The notes: generated from the sequence alone by a model not told the origin. DNA of 64,000 nt from G965205725 sp965205725 (GCA_965205725.1 OZ242189.1:3224001-3288000), one strand, 5' to 3'; shown: positions 7,736 through 16,115, counted from the first letter of the stretch. Translations and numbers: made by a program.

Positions 7736-9149
7736 AGCGCCTCACTATATTTTCGGTTAGCACTGGCTTTCGCTCCAGAAACCGCGGTCGCCAGCTTTTC
7801 TTGCGGAGGCGTCTGAGCAATCGGTTTGGCTCGACTGCTTTCGCAGTTGGGTCAACAAGTTCAACATTCAGGGTTTCCAAATTTTGCAGGCGGCCTCGCG
7901 TATTAATTGCAAAGGATACCTCAACATAGCCGCTGATGCTGGAGGGTGGCTTCAAGTCTGAGTGGTAATCTGCCAGCGGCGGCAATAATTGCGGCTCGTC
8001 AAAGTAAGACCGCAGTAACACTTCGGCTTCATCGCCTGCGGCAATTTCATCCCAGGCCTGCTGATAGGCCAACACCGCAGGGGCCCTCTTCTTGTACCAC
8101 ATGTGCCAGTCGCCCAGCGCGAGCATGGACTCTGCCAAAATTTGGCTATTTTCGGACTCGCTCGCCAAATGGACCTCGCGCATCGCTGTTAGAACCGCCT
8201 GCCCCTGGCGATAGTTCGACGCCCGCAGCAGGGCAAATCGATTTTGCTCGGGATTACCTGGTTCGTTAGAACCGCTACTGCTAAATTCAAACGTTGTCTT
8301 CGGTTCACCCTGGTAGGTGGAAATTAAATATTGGGTGTTCAACAGGCCAGAGAGTGGCCCCAACAACTCTGGTGAAGTATTGCCTTCGTGTAGAGCGATA
8401 TTACTCAGAACCCGGCGGTAAAGCTCCGACATTGTGATTAGGCGCGAGAACGAGGGTTTCCCGGCAGCAAAAAAGTAGGCCTGCTTTTCCCACTCAGCGC
8501 GGCCCAACATGGCGTTCGTTAGTTGCGGGACATCGTCGGCGTAGATTTTCTGCTGGACTCGGTAGAGGTAGTGCTGTTTTTCATCGGCTTTTTGATAATC
8601 GCCGCTGGCAACCAAAGAGTTGATCAAACGCTGTAGTATGGGTATTTGTTGTTCGCTATAGAGGCCGTTGTTGACTCGGGCAAGGTGCACCGAGCGTTTC
8701 AAAACCTTGACGGCTGCCTGATGTAAACCTTGAGTTTGGTAGGCCATACCCAGGCCATGCAGTTGTTCTGACAGACCCGGCGCGTATGCACCCATGCGGC
8801 TTTCGATATCTGCTATATAGAGCTGATAAATCTGAATGTCTGGCGTTGTCAGCTCTGGTTCATCCTGCTGTTGAACAGTGAGTCCGCCGGATTCAGTGGC
8901 AGCGCCGGGAGAAATCAGGCCGTGAGTGCTGAGCTCGGGCGCGCTTGATTCTGTGGCTGCCGACCCCAGTGCAGACATCAGTATTAGCCAACTCACTACA
9001 ATTCTCACAATCTGCGACCTTTGCAGGAAAACCATTTCGCCTGGTCGCCTAAAAGCACCTACTGTTGGTAAAATTGTATTCAGTCGGTCATTGATACGCA
9101 TAAACTCCCTCATTGCGTGCGTTTTTGCCTGGCCTGAAAGCGACATCAT
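7725..9149 (-). CDS. TPR protein with TonB-like C-terminal domain; 5' end altered by a MITE
   Basis: As it stands the frame encodes 474 residues, but the first 47 codons lie almost wholly inside a MITE (9014-9167). The native start is very probably GTG 9008-9006, giving 'MRIVVSWLILMSALGSA', an ordinary signal peptide. The mature protein has TPR-like helices at about 95-330 ('YAPGLSEQLHGLGMAYQTQG', 'ALGDWHMWYKKRAPAVLAYQ'). A final domain of about 75 residues ('GYVEVSFAINTRGRLQNLE', 'LLRRLRKKSWRPRFLE') matches the energy-transducer TonB C-terminal pattern. This is a periplasmic partner expected for a TolQ-like motor, but it lacks TonB's N-terminal anchor. It is the first gene of the minus-strand envelope set. 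Possible present starts are ATG 9149 or ATG 9101, the latter preceded by GAGGGAG within the MITE; either would bury the signal peptide. Confidence 0.75.
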   Translation of the reverse strand: MMSLSGQAKTHAMREFMRINDRLNTILPTVGAFRRPGEMVFLQRSQIVRIVVSWLILMSALGSAATESSAPELSTHGLISPGAATESGGLTVQQQDEPELTTPDIQIYQLYIADIESRMGAYAPGLSEQLHGLGMAYQTQGLHQAAVKVLKRSVHLARVNNGLYSEQQIPILQRLINSLVASGDYQKADEKQHYLYRVQQKIYADDVPQLTNAMLGRAEWEKQAYFFAAGKPSFSRLITMSELYRRVLSNIALHEGNTSPELLGPLSGLLNTQYLISTYQGEPKTTFEFSSSGSNEPGNPEQNRFALLRASNYRQGQAVLTAMREVHLASESENSQILAESMLALGDWHMWYKKRAPAVLAYQQAWDEIAAGDEAEVLLRSYFDEPQLLPPLADYHSDLKPPSSISGYVEVSFAINTRGRLQNLETLNVELVDPTAKAVEPNRLLRRLRKKSWRPRFLERKPVLTENIVRRYAF

Positions 9150-9167
9150 CTTTCGTGCAAAGGTCTC
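9014..9167. mobile_element. MITE copy A (154 bp), TSD AATCT
   Basis: Left end GCGACCTTTGCA and right end CGTGCAAAGGTCTC form terminal inverted repeats with one difference near the left tip. The element is flanked by AATCT on both sides (9009-9013 and 9168-9172). The interior shares the 'CTGGTCGCCTAAAAGC' and 'ATAAACTCCCTCATTG' blocks with the copies at 16820, 18660, 53175 and 59627. It encodes no transposase. It lies precisely between the ancestral GAGGT ribosome-binding site and GTG start of the TPR/TonB gene. Confidence 0.93.
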
Positions 9168-9172
9168 AATCT

Positions 9173-9640
9173 ACCTCGTTACCGCTGTATGAGTGGAAAT
9201 GCCCGGCGACGCTCTCAGCCTGCACCAGACAATAACAATGAAGCGACTGGTAAACCAAAAAACTGGGTGCTTTGGACAATGAACCCCAAGTGTATGACTC
9301 CATTTCTGTCATTCGGTTTCCTGGTGAGCTGTCGGACTTAACCGGTGTTGGCGAGGGGAGGCAGACACGAGTCAGTATTTGCAGTTAATTGAGGCGAACA
9401 GCCGTTCTATTTAACGACATTGACCGTGAAAAATGACGGCTTAATGCTGTTTCGCAGTAGCACAGCGTTAGGTCCGACAGGCTCCTGGACTTGTCAGAGT
9501 GTCGCGGCTGCGCTTTGATTGCTCTACATTGTTCGCGTTTGTTAAGGCGTTTGGGTTTACATAGCCCCTGGCTTGTTATACTAAGCCTGCGAGTTGAATA
9601 ATGGGGAAACAGCCTTGAGCCTACTTAGCGGGAAACAGCC
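9173..9640. other. Intergenic region upstream of the thioesterase gene
   Basis: About 470 bp between divergent transcription units. An open frame of 50 codons (9189-9341, plus) has no ribosome-binding site and no recognisable product; I do not call it a gene. A direct repeat of GGGAAACAGCCTTGAGC (near 9604 and 9630) precedes the thioesterase start. A possible promoter is listed separately. Confidence 0.5.
9556..9582 (+). promoter_or_regulatory. Possible sigma-70 promoter for the thioesterase gene
   Basis: TTTACA at 9556-9561 and TATACT at 9577-9582, separated by 15 bp. The -10 is good, the -35 moderate and the spacing short. It lies about 60 bp upstream of the TTG start at 9641. Confidence 0.35.
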
Positions 9641-10432
9641 TTGAGCTTTTTTGAGCGGGAAACAGCGGTCGCAGAAATAGCAGCGGGGCATTGGCGCGGC
9701 GACATTGTGCCTGGCTGGCGTATCGGCACAGTACCCAATGGCGGCTATGTGTTGGCTATTGCGGGCAGGGTGTTGTCAAAAGCACTGAAGCACCCGGATC
9801 CTTTCACCGTAAACATTATGTTTATTGCGCCGACGGACATTGGGCCGATAGATTGTCAGGTGGAAACTTTGCGCGAGGGTGGTTCCACCACATTTGCCAC
9901 GCTGACCATGAAACAGAACGGCGCTGTAAAAGCACAGGTTTCTGCGTCTTTTACTGATATTGACCGCTTGCAGGGTGAAACCTGGAATTGTCGGGAACGT
10001 CCCGATATTGTCCATTGGCAGGACTGCGAGCCAGTGGCAGAGCACGCTGTCGAATTGCGGCAGCGGGTAAACCAGCACTACACCAGTGGCAGAGAGGTTT
10101 TTCGGCGTGGCGACCCCGATGGCAGTGGTTGTTTTAACGGCTGGTTGAGCTTTGCCGATGGCACCGATCCCGATTTGCTCAGTCTGTTGCTATTTGCCGA
10201 CGCAATGGCGCCACCGGTCTTCACCGTTTACGGCGTATTACAGTGGGTGCCAACGGTGGAATTGTCCGTCAGTATCAGGGCGCGTCCGGCGCCCGGGCCG
10301 CTGCAAGTGCGCTTCAGCAGTCGCAGCATGACAGACGGGGTGGTAGAAGAAGATGGCGAGTTGTGGGACAGCACTGGCAAACTGGTTGCCCTGTCACGGC
10401 AGACCAGCAAGGTGCGAATAGTCCCGCGATAG
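9641..10432 (+). CDS. Acyl-CoA thioesterase family protein (double hot-dog, TesB-like)
   Basis: 263 residues starting at TTG 9641 ('SFFERETAVAEIAAGHWRG'). The N-terminal hot-dog half has 'VPNGGYVLAIAGRVLSKAL', 'HPDPFTVNIMFIAPTDIGP' and 'REGGSTTFATLTMKQNG'. The second half has 'DALAPPVF'-like and 'WVPTVELSVSIRARPAPG' segments and ends 'DSTGKLVALSRQTSKV'. This is the arrangement of TesB-like thioesterases that cleave acyl-CoA thioesters in the cytosol. No signal peptide is present. A possible promoter lies upstream. The gene converges on ggt with about 120 bp between stops, with no clear terminator. Confidence 0.8.
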   Translation: MSFFERETAVAEIAAGHWRGDIVPGWRIGTVPNGGYVLAIAGRVLSKALKHPDPFTVNIMFIAPTDIGPIDCQVETLREGGSTTFATLTMKQNGAVKAQVSASFTDIDRLQGETWNCRERPDIVHWQDCEPVAEHAVELRQRVNQHYTSGREVFRRGDPDGSGCFNGWLSFADGTDPDLLSLLLFADAMAPPVFTVYGVLQWVPTVELSVSIRARPAPGPLQVRFSSRSMTDGVVEEDGELWDSTGKLVALSRQTSKVRIVPR

Positions 10433-10551
10433 AAGACTCTCGAACAGGTTTTGAACATCCTGCCCGGCCTTGCAGCGGGTCGCCCTCAGGTCGGAACCAG
10501 CGCGCCCTGCGGGTATTATCCCGACAGCAATATCAGGTTGATTCCATCTGG

Positions 10552-12351
10552 CTAATACCCCGCTACCCACCCACCGAGGCGGCGGGTATCGGTAGCGCCG
10601 TACATCAGGCCGTTATCGAGCATGATGGACTGGGTTCTGCCTAGCGTGCGCCTCCCCACCGCCACATTGTGGCCCCAGTTTTGCAGGAGTTGCACGGTAT
10701 CCGGGCTGACTCCCCGTTCCACAGTCAGCCTGTCTGGCATCCACTGATGGTGGATGCGCGCTCCCGCAGCGGCTGTGGCCAGGTTCATGTCGAACTCCAT
10801 CGCATTGATAATGGTTTGCAGTACTGCCGTGATAATGGTGCTGCCGCCAGGGCTGCCCGTGGCCAGCCAGGGCCTGCCATCCTTGAGCACCAGGGTTGGC
10901 GTCATGGATGAAAGCGGCCGCTTGCCAGGCGCAATGGCATTGGCTTCGCTATCAATCAACCCAAAGGCATTGGGTACGCCAGGCTTTGCGGCAAAGTCGG
11001 CCATTTCATTGTTGAGCAACATGCCCGTGCCGGGAACCGCGATATGGGATCCAAAGCTGAAATTGAGTGTATAGGTATTGGCGACGACATTTCCCCAGCG
11101 GTCTGCCACGGTGTAGTGCGTGGTGTCTTCACTTTCATAAGCCAGCGCCCGGCCAGGTTTAATGTCTTGAGAGGCGGTTGCCTGCCGGGGTTTGATCAAT
11201 TTCCGCAAGCTGCTCGCATAGCCCTTACTGATTAACTGTTCAACCGGCACATCAAGGTAACCAGGGTCGCCCAGATATTTGCTGCGATCAGCGTAGGCGA
11301 GCTTCATTGATTCGGCCAAATGATGCAGATAGGCGGCGCTATTGTGACCCCAACTGGCGTTGTCATAGCCCTCCATGATATTAAGAATCTGGATTATGTG
11401 AACGCCGCCCGCAGAGGGCGGTGGCGTGGCTACTATTTCATAGTCCTGGCGAAATTTACCGCGCACCGGTTGGCGTTCAATGACGGCGTAATGGGTCAGA
11501 TCTTCATGGCTTATCAGGCCGTCATTGGCTTCCATATTGGCGACGATGCGGTCGGCGACCGGGCCCTGATAGAAACCTGCCAGACCTTTCTTTTGAATGT
11601 GCTGTAGTGTCCACGCTAAATCCGGCTGCTTGAAATTCGATCCCACGGGATAGCGGCTAGCGTCCTCGCGGAAGAAAATCTTCCGCGCCTCGGGATCTTT
11701 TAGCAGCATCTCCTCGCGCTGCGCGATCTCGTAGTCCAATGCGTAACTGACCGGAAAGCCGTTAGCGGCGAGGTCAATAGCGGGTTGCAAAACCTTGCGC
11801 AGTGGCAGGCTGCCGTATTTTTCCTGTGCGTAGATCATGCCGGCGACGCTGCCAGGTACGCCGGCAGCGCGGTGGCTGAACCATTCGCGCATGCGCTCGA
11901 CCTCGCCCTCCTCGTTGAGAAACATATCCCGGTGAGCAGCAGCCGGAGCGCTCTCTCGATAATCGATCAGAGTCTGCTGATGGGTTTCCGCCAGATGCAC
12001 CAACATAAAGCCACCTCCGGCCAGGTTGCCCGCCCGGGGGTAGGTCACTGCCAGGGCGAAACCCGTCGCGACCGCTGCGTCAACGGCATTGCCTCCCATT
12101 TTCAAGATGTCCACACCGGCCTCGGCAGCTATTTTCTCAGGACTGGCGACCATGCCCTGTTTGGCAAATGCTGGCAGAAAGCGGGTTTTGTAGTCGATAA
12201 TTGCTTCCTGCGCGCGCAGAGTCTGAGAAGATATTTGCCACAGCAGCACGACAATGAGCAGAACAGAAGGTTTCAACTGGATGCTTCCCGTTTTGTTGGC
12301 GAGGCAGCGATTATGCCAAGTATCGGAGTGGGTATCACTGGCTTTAAGCAA
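10552..12351 (-). CDS. ggt: Gamma-glutamyltransferase
   Basis: 599 residues from TTG 12351, the left end of a tandem array. A better start is TTG 12276, preceded by GGGAAG and leading straight into a signal peptide (KPSVLLIVVLLWQISSQTL, cleavage near RAQ-EA); that form has 574 residues. The protein is a periplasmic, self-processing hydrolase of glutathione and other gamma-glutamyl compounds. The nucleophilic threonine lies in 'SEDTTHYTVADRWGNVVAN', at the start of the small subunit. 'GNLAGGGFMLVHLAETHQQ', 'DYRESAPAAA' and 'TGSPGGSTIITAVLQ' are family motifs for substrate binding and the oxyanion region. Length is normal. The promoter region is occupied by a 14-bp repeat array. Confidence 0.95.
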   Translation of the reverse strand: MLKASDTHSDTWHNRCLANKTGSIQLKPSVLLIVVLLWQISSQTLRAQEAIIDYKTRFLPAFAKQGMVASPEKIAAEAGVDILKMGGNAVDAAVATGFALAVTYPRAGNLAGGGFMLVHLAETHQQTLIDYRESAPAAAHRDMFLNEEGEVERMREWFSHRAAGVPGSVAGMIYAQEKYGSLPLRKVLQPAIDLAANGFPVSYALDYEIAQREEMLLKDPEARKIFFREDASRYPVGSNFKQPDLAWTLQHIQKKGLAGFYQGPVADRIVANMEANDGLISHEDLTHYAVIERQPVRGKFRQDYEIVATPPPSAGGVHIIQILNIMEGYDNASWGHNSAAYLHHLAESMKLAYADRSKYLGDPGYLDVPVEQLISKGYASSLRKLIKPRQATASQDIKPGRALAYESEDTTHYTVADRWGNVVANTYTLNFSFGSHIAVPGTGMLLNNEMADFAAKPGVPNAFGLIDSEANAIAPGKRPLSSMTPTLVLKDGRPWLATGSPGGSTIITAVLQTIINAMEFDMNLATAAAGARIHHQWMPDRLTVERGVSPDTVQLLQNWGHNVAVGRRTLGRTQSIMLDNGLMYGATDTRRLGGWVAGY

Positions 12352-12490
12352 TATTGGATAGAAAATATTGGATAGAAAATGTTGGATAGAAAATATTGGA
12401 TAGAAAATATTGGATAGAAAATGTTGGATAGAAAATGTTGGATAGAAAATGTTGGATAGAAAATGTTGGATAGAAAATGTTGGATAGAAA
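12350..12490. repeat. Tandem array, 10 x 14 bp, between divergent genes
   Basis: Unit AATATTGGATAGAA or AATGTTGGATAGAA, about ten copies, with A/G alternation at the fourth base. It fills the gap between ggt and the 101-residue gene, and the final unit supplies the GGAT and ATG of that gene's start. Confidence 0.93.
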
Positions 12491-12796
12491 ATGACTAAAG
12501 AAAACTACCTGGAGACACTGGCGCAGCGCTGGCGAGAGATTTTCTCCAGCCTGCGGGCAGGGCGAGGAGAGTCGCCGTCCTTTCAGATGCACACAGAGGG
12601 CATGATGTTGGCGGCACAGATGCTGGAGTTTGCCAGTGCTGAAACGCTGCAAACACTGATGGCCGATGTCTACGAGGAGGTTTATGGTGAGCCGCTGTCT
12701 CTGAGATGGGGCGAGGCCTGGCCGGAAATGTTTCTGTTTCCGCAAATTCCCGCTTTCACTGAAAGAGCACCGGTGTACCCCTCGACCTCTGATTAA
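12491..12796 (+). CDS. Small cytosolic protein of unknown function
   Basis: 101 residues starting at ATG 12491, whose context GGATAGAAAATG is the edge of the 14-bp array. Predicted mainly helical: 'ENYLETLAQRWREIFSSLRA', then 'TEGMMLAAQMLEFASAETLQ', then a Glu/Tyr-rich segment and a Pro-rich end. No signal peptide, membrane segment or cysteine pair. Codon use looks like neighbouring genes, and the amino-acid composition is that of a real protein. I do not recognise a family. Confidence 0.55.
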   Translation: MTKENYLETLAQRWREIFSSLRAGRGESPSFQMHTEGMMLAAQMLEFASAETLQTLMADVYEEVYGEPLSLRWGEAWPEMFLFPQIPAFTERAPVYPSTSD

Positions 12797-12923
12797 CAGG
12801 AATGGGTATCCTCTGACTGGTTTCATTTGACCAGGACCGCCGGAGACAAATGCAGCCGCTAAACAGCGGTTGCTATCACCGAGCGCACTGCTGCTGGCTG
12901 CCTGCGTTGCACATCAACCGCCG

Positions 12924-13565
12924 CTATTGCGGCGCGCGCAACATAAACCACATGGGCGGCCCGTCTTTGCCAATATGTTCCTGGTGGAAGGTCTCGAAGC
13001 CGTGGCGCTCATAAAGAGGCAGGTTGAGTATATTGGAGCTTTCCAGGTAGGCTGGCATGTGTTCCTGGTCGCACAGGCGAGTGACTTCCTTGATCAAGGC
13101 AGAACCGATTCCCTTGCCGGTATGAGCCTGTCTGGCACCTACCGATTGCAGGTAGTAGTGTGGTTCTTGCGGATGCAAACGCCCTGTGGTTTCCTGTATC
13201 GCTTGCAGCCGAGGAATCACCTTGGGGCCGCGCGTCACAATTAATTTGAGCATTAATAGCAGTTGGCCCGGAGTGGTCGGGTAATCGAAATGCACGCCCG
13301 GCGGCAGCCACAAGGCAGCGCCTCGCCCCTCGCTGTCCAGGTAGGCGTGCTGATTGGGGAGTATCAGCTTACTGCAAAGGACTGTGTAAAATCCGTAGTA
13401 AACACTGGGGTTTGGCATGACCCAATTCATCACAGGATCATTGGCGAAGGCATCACTGAGAATATCTGCCAGCAGGTCTACCTGATTGGCCTGGGCTTTA
13501 ACAATGCTAGTGGGCTGCGAATCCATCTTGTAAACTTTTCCCGTGTGTTGCGCACTATTGATCAT
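12924..13565 (-). CDS. GNAT-family N-acetyltransferase
   Basis: 213 residues; Met14 (MDSQPTSIVKA) is an alternative start. The acetyl-CoA binding motif A is seen as 'YYLQSVGARQAHTGKGIGSAL' (Q/R-x-x-G-x-G/A loop at 'RQAHTGKGIGSA'). Motif B is 'AYLESSNILNLPLYERHGFE', typical of the GNAT superfamily. The N-terminal half ('LLADILSDAFANDPVMNWVM') matches the subgroup with an N-terminal 'aF..dP...W..P' pattern. The substrate cannot be predicted. It is transcribed divergently from pdxH, with a 16-bp repeat array between. Confidence 0.85.
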   Translation of the reverse strand: MINSAQHTGKVYKMDSQPTSIVKAQANQVDLLADILSDAFANDPVMNWVMPNPSVYYGFYTVLCSKLILPNQHAYLDSEGRGAALWLPPGVHFDYPTTPGQLLLMLKLIVTRGPKVIPRLQAIQETTGRLHPQEPHYYLQSVGARQAHTGKGIGSALIKEVTRLCDQEHMPAYLESSNILNLPLYERHGFETFHQEHIGKDGPPMWFMLRAPQ

Positions 13566-13679
13566 ACTCTTTTTGAGCCTGGGCGGCAGGCAGTGATGGC
13601 CCCTATTGCTGGCGATGCTGATGACCGCCTGTCAGGTGGCACCCAACAGGCGGTTAGTGCTTATTTTGCTGCCAATCCG

Positions 13680-13806
13680 GGCTCGGCTATATTTTGGGCT
13701 CGGCTATATTTTGGCTCGGCTATATTTTGGCTCGGCTATATTTTGGCTCGGCTATATTTAGGTTCGGCTATATTTTGGGTTCGGTTATATTTTAGGTTCG
13801 GCTATA
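13680..13806. repeat. Tandem array, about 8 x 16-17 bp
   Basis: Degenerate units of the type GGCTCGGCTATATTTT lie in the gap between the GNAT gene and pdxH. The right-hand units have drifted to GGTTCGG(C/T)TATATTTT. Confidence 0.9.
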
Positions 13807-13840
13807 CAGGCAGTATTAATTTGAGGGTTAGAATGCAGCC

Positions 13841-14479
13841 ATGGAGATAGATCAGTTTAGAAGAGAGTATCTACAGGGTGGCTTGCATCGAGAAGACCTG
13901 CGCGATGATCCGATAGAGCAGTTTGAAACATGGCTGGCCCAGTCGCTGGCCGGTGGTATTACCGACCCGACAGCCATGGTGGTGGCAACATCCGATAAAG
14001 ACGGCAGACCCTGGCAGCGTATTGTACTGTTAAAAGATTTTGCCCATTCGGGTTTTGTTTTTTTTACTAATACCGAGAGTCGCAAGGCTCGCGCTATTGC
14101 CGACAACCCGCAAGTGAGTTTGCACTTTCCCTGGAACCTGTTGGAGCGGCAGATAATAGTGGGTGGCGTCGCCGAGAAGTTGTCGCTGGCGGAAGTGACG
14201 CAGTATTTTCTGACCAGGCCCCGTGAGAGCCAACTGGCTGCCTGGGCATCGGCGCAGAGTCAGCCCGTTTCTGCGCGCGCAGTACTGGAGGAGAAATTCA
14301 CGGAGATGAAGAACAAATTTGGCCGCGGTGAAATACCGGTACCTTCCTTCTGGGGGGGTTACCGGGTTTGCCCTGAGCAAATTGAATTTTGGCAGGGCGG
14401 AGCCTATCGCCTGCACGACCGTTTTTTGTACTCGCGGCAAAGCGATACTGGCTGGTCTATAGAGCGCCTCGAACCCTAG
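13841..14479 (+). CDS. pdxH: Pyridoxamine 5'-phosphate oxidase
   Basis: 212 residues, normal for the family. The enzyme oxidises pyridoxamine/pyridoxine 5'-phosphate to pyridoxal 5'-phosphate using FMN in the cytosol. Diagnostic stretches: 'MEIDQFRREYLQGGLHREDL' at the N-terminus, 'ATSDKDGRPWQRIVLLKDF', 'FFTNTESRKARAIADNPQV', 'RQIIVGGVAEKLS', 'SRPRESQL'-like 'TRPRESQLAAWASAQSQP', and the C-terminal 'WGGYRVCPEQIEFWQGGAYR' and 'RLHDRFLYSR'. The start is preceded by GAGGG about 17 bases upstream. It stands alone in its own transcription unit. Confidence 0.97.
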   Translation: MEIDQFRREYLQGGLHREDLRDDPIEQFETWLAQSLAGGITDPTAMVVATSDKDGRPWQRIVLLKDFAHSGFVFFTNTESRKARAIADNPQVSLHFPWNLLERQIIVGGVAEKLSLAEVTQYFLTRPRESQLAAWASAQSQPVSARAVLEEKFTEMKNKFGRGEIPVPSFWGGYRVCPEQIEFWQGGAYRLHDRFLYSRQSDTGWSIERLEP

Positions 14480-14544
14480 CAGCCTGTCGAACCTGACACT
14501 GTCCGTGTATCTGAACCCGGTCGCTGTGCGGCTATGTGCATTAA

Positions 14545-14703
14545 ATGAATACCCACGGCGACGGCCTGGAATACTATCGGCGCTGCGTAAAAGAGGCTGA
14601 ATCCTGGAGTGGCAGCGACCCCTGCCTGCTTAACTACAGTTTTAGAGAATGTCTATTTAGAGAGTGTCTATTTAGAGAGTGTCTATTTAGAGAATGTCCA
14701 TGA
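14545..14703 (+). CDS. Possible 52-residue small protein ending in FRECL repeats
   Basis: ATG 14545 opens a 52-codon frame. The first 31 residues are non-repetitive (begins MNTHGDGLEYYRRCVKEAES), and the frame then runs through four in-frame 15-bp repeats coding Phe-Arg-Glu-Cys-Leu before stopping at 14701. No clear ribosome-binding site is seen. It could be a remnant of a longer gene whose end was replaced by the repeat. I do not recognise the sequence. Confidence 0.3.
   Translation: MNTHGDGLEYYRRCVKEAESWSGSDPCLLNYSFRECLFRECLFRECLFRECP
14641..14698. repeat. Tandem array, 4 x 15 bp
   Basis: Unit TATTTAGAGA(A/G)TGTC repeated four times downstream of pdxH. The 15-bp length preserves a reading frame. 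Confidence 0.9.
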
Positions 14704-14804
14704 GTAGCTCTGAGTGGATAGTGGCTGGCGTGAGCGCGTTGATCAGCTCGCGTTTCCGGTTGGAACGGCACTCGAAGAGCGCGCCACTGCCTGAAATTGT
14801 TGCG

Positions 14805-16115
14805 CTATGCCTTTTTTGAACTGCGCTGGGGTTTTGAACTGCGCTGGGCAAAATAACGCGGCTCGCTGTCCAGACCCAGCAAGGTGCGTCTGATCATATC
14901 GAGTCCGGCTGCGGCGATCATGGTTTGGAACAGGGTGCGTTCCACTGGCCAGCACAGGCACCGTGTTTTGAGATTGTCCTGGGCTCCCCAGGCCAGCCAA
15001 ACGGTGCCCACTGGTTTGTCCTCGCTACCCCCCTCCGGGCCAGCAATGCCAGACACTGCGATAGCATAGTCTGCATCGGAGCGGGCCATAGCCCCCACTG
15101 CCATTTGTCTGACAACCGCTTCACTGACTGCGCCGTGTTGTTCAAGTACGCCTGATTCGACGCCGAGAGCTCGCTGCTTGATCTGGTCCGCATAAGTCAC
15201 ATAGCCTGCGTGAAAGGCGGCGGAAGAACCGGCAATGCGAGTCAGCATGCTGGCGATTAGTCCGCCCGTGCAGGATTCTGCGGTGGCGAGTGTTTTACCC
15301 TGTTGTTTGAGTAAATCGAGAACCCTCTCGGCTAGCAAGGTATCGCCTTCACCGATAATGTGGTCGCCCAGCAAGCTGTAAATTTGCTGTTTGCACTCGA
15401 GCATCTGCGGACGGTAAGCCGAGTCGCGTATAGTGAGTTTGACCTCCATTTGCGGCGCGCCAGCGCGAAAGCCCAACTCCACTTCCGCCGGCCAGTTTTC
15501 TGCGCCATCGCTGATCATTTGCTGGGCCGGTGACTCACCCAGGCCGAAGGTTTGTAGCCGGGTAATTTCCACCCGCGTAGTCAGGCCGAATTCGGAAGAG
15601 AGTGTTTTGACAATGGGGTTCAGCATCTGCCGCAGCTCGCTGGGTACTCCGGGTGTGCACAGAACCAGGCAGTTGTTGATTGATATTTGAATGCCCACTG
15701 CACTGCCGATGGGGTTCTCGATGAGTGTGCTGCCTGCGGGCAGCATGGCCTGTTTCAGGTTTGCAGCATTCAGAGCTGCACCGCGTTGTTCGCACCAGGA
15801 CTTTAGGTGGCTCAGTGCGCCGTTGTCTTGCACGAGTTCAACTCCGGCAGCCGCTGCAACGATTTGCGCAGTTAAATCGTCCACTGTGGGGCCGAGCCCG
15901 CCATTAACAATCAACACGTCGGCGCTATGAGTGAGCTGCTCAATCTCTTCAAGCAACAACGTCGGCTCGTCTCCGACAGTGACTTTGCGATAGATAACCA
16001 GCCCCAGTTCCGCCAGGCGGTGGGCGATCATCGACGAGTTAGAATCGACGGTGTCACCGCTCATAATTTCGCTGCCGGTTAGCAACAGTTGCACAGTGGG
16101 TTGGTTTGCAGACAT
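14805..16115 (-). CDS. cinA: CinA-like protein: molybdopterin-binding domain plus nicotinamide-nucleotide amidase
   Basis: 436 residues with two domains. Residues 1-170 form a MoCF/COG1058-type domain ('LLTGSEIMSGDTVDSNSSMI', 'VLIVNGGLGPTVDDLTAQIV'). Residues about 265-420 form the CinA C-terminal amidase domain ('LATAESCTGGLIASMLT', 'IAGSSAAFHAGYVTYAD', 'AVSGIAGPEGGSEDKPVGTV'). The C-terminal domain deamidates nicotinamide mononucleotide in pyridine-nucleotide salvage; the N-terminal domain can act as a pyrophosphatase on ADP-ribose-like substrates in some homologues. The extreme C-terminus carries a small duplication (QRSSKPQRSSK) from a 17-bp direct repeat. It is divergent from the pqiA-like/Nudix pair. 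Confidence 0.92.
   Translation of the reverse strand: MSANQPTVQLLLTGSEIMSGDTVDSNSSMIAHRLAELGLVIYRKVTVGDEPTLLLEEIEQLTHSADVLIVNGGLGPTVDDLTAQIVAAAAGVELVQDNGALSHLKSWCEQRGAALNAANLKQAMLPAGSTLIENPIGSAVGIQISINNCLVLCTPGVPSELRQMLNPIVKTLSSEFGLTTRVEITRLQTFGLGESPAQQMISDGAENWPAEVELGFRAGAPQMEVKLTIRDSAYRPQMLECKQQIYSLLGDHIIGEGDTLLAERVLDLLKQQGKTLATAESCTGGLIASMLTRIAGSSAAFHAGYVTYADQIKQRALGVESGVLEQHGAVSEAVVRQMAVGAMARSDADYAIAVSGIAGPEGGSEDKPVGTVWLAWGAQDNLKTRCLCWPVERTLFQTMIAAAGLDMIRRTLLGLDSEPRYFAQRSSKPQRSSKKA

Noticed and set aside
9189..9341. 50-codon ORF upstream of the thioesterase gene
   Set aside because: No ribosome-binding site, no recognisable product; left as intergenic.
12344..12826. 160-codon open frame antisense to the small gene at 12491
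   Set aside because: Its C-terminus is just the translated 14-bp array; the plus-strand gene has better composition.
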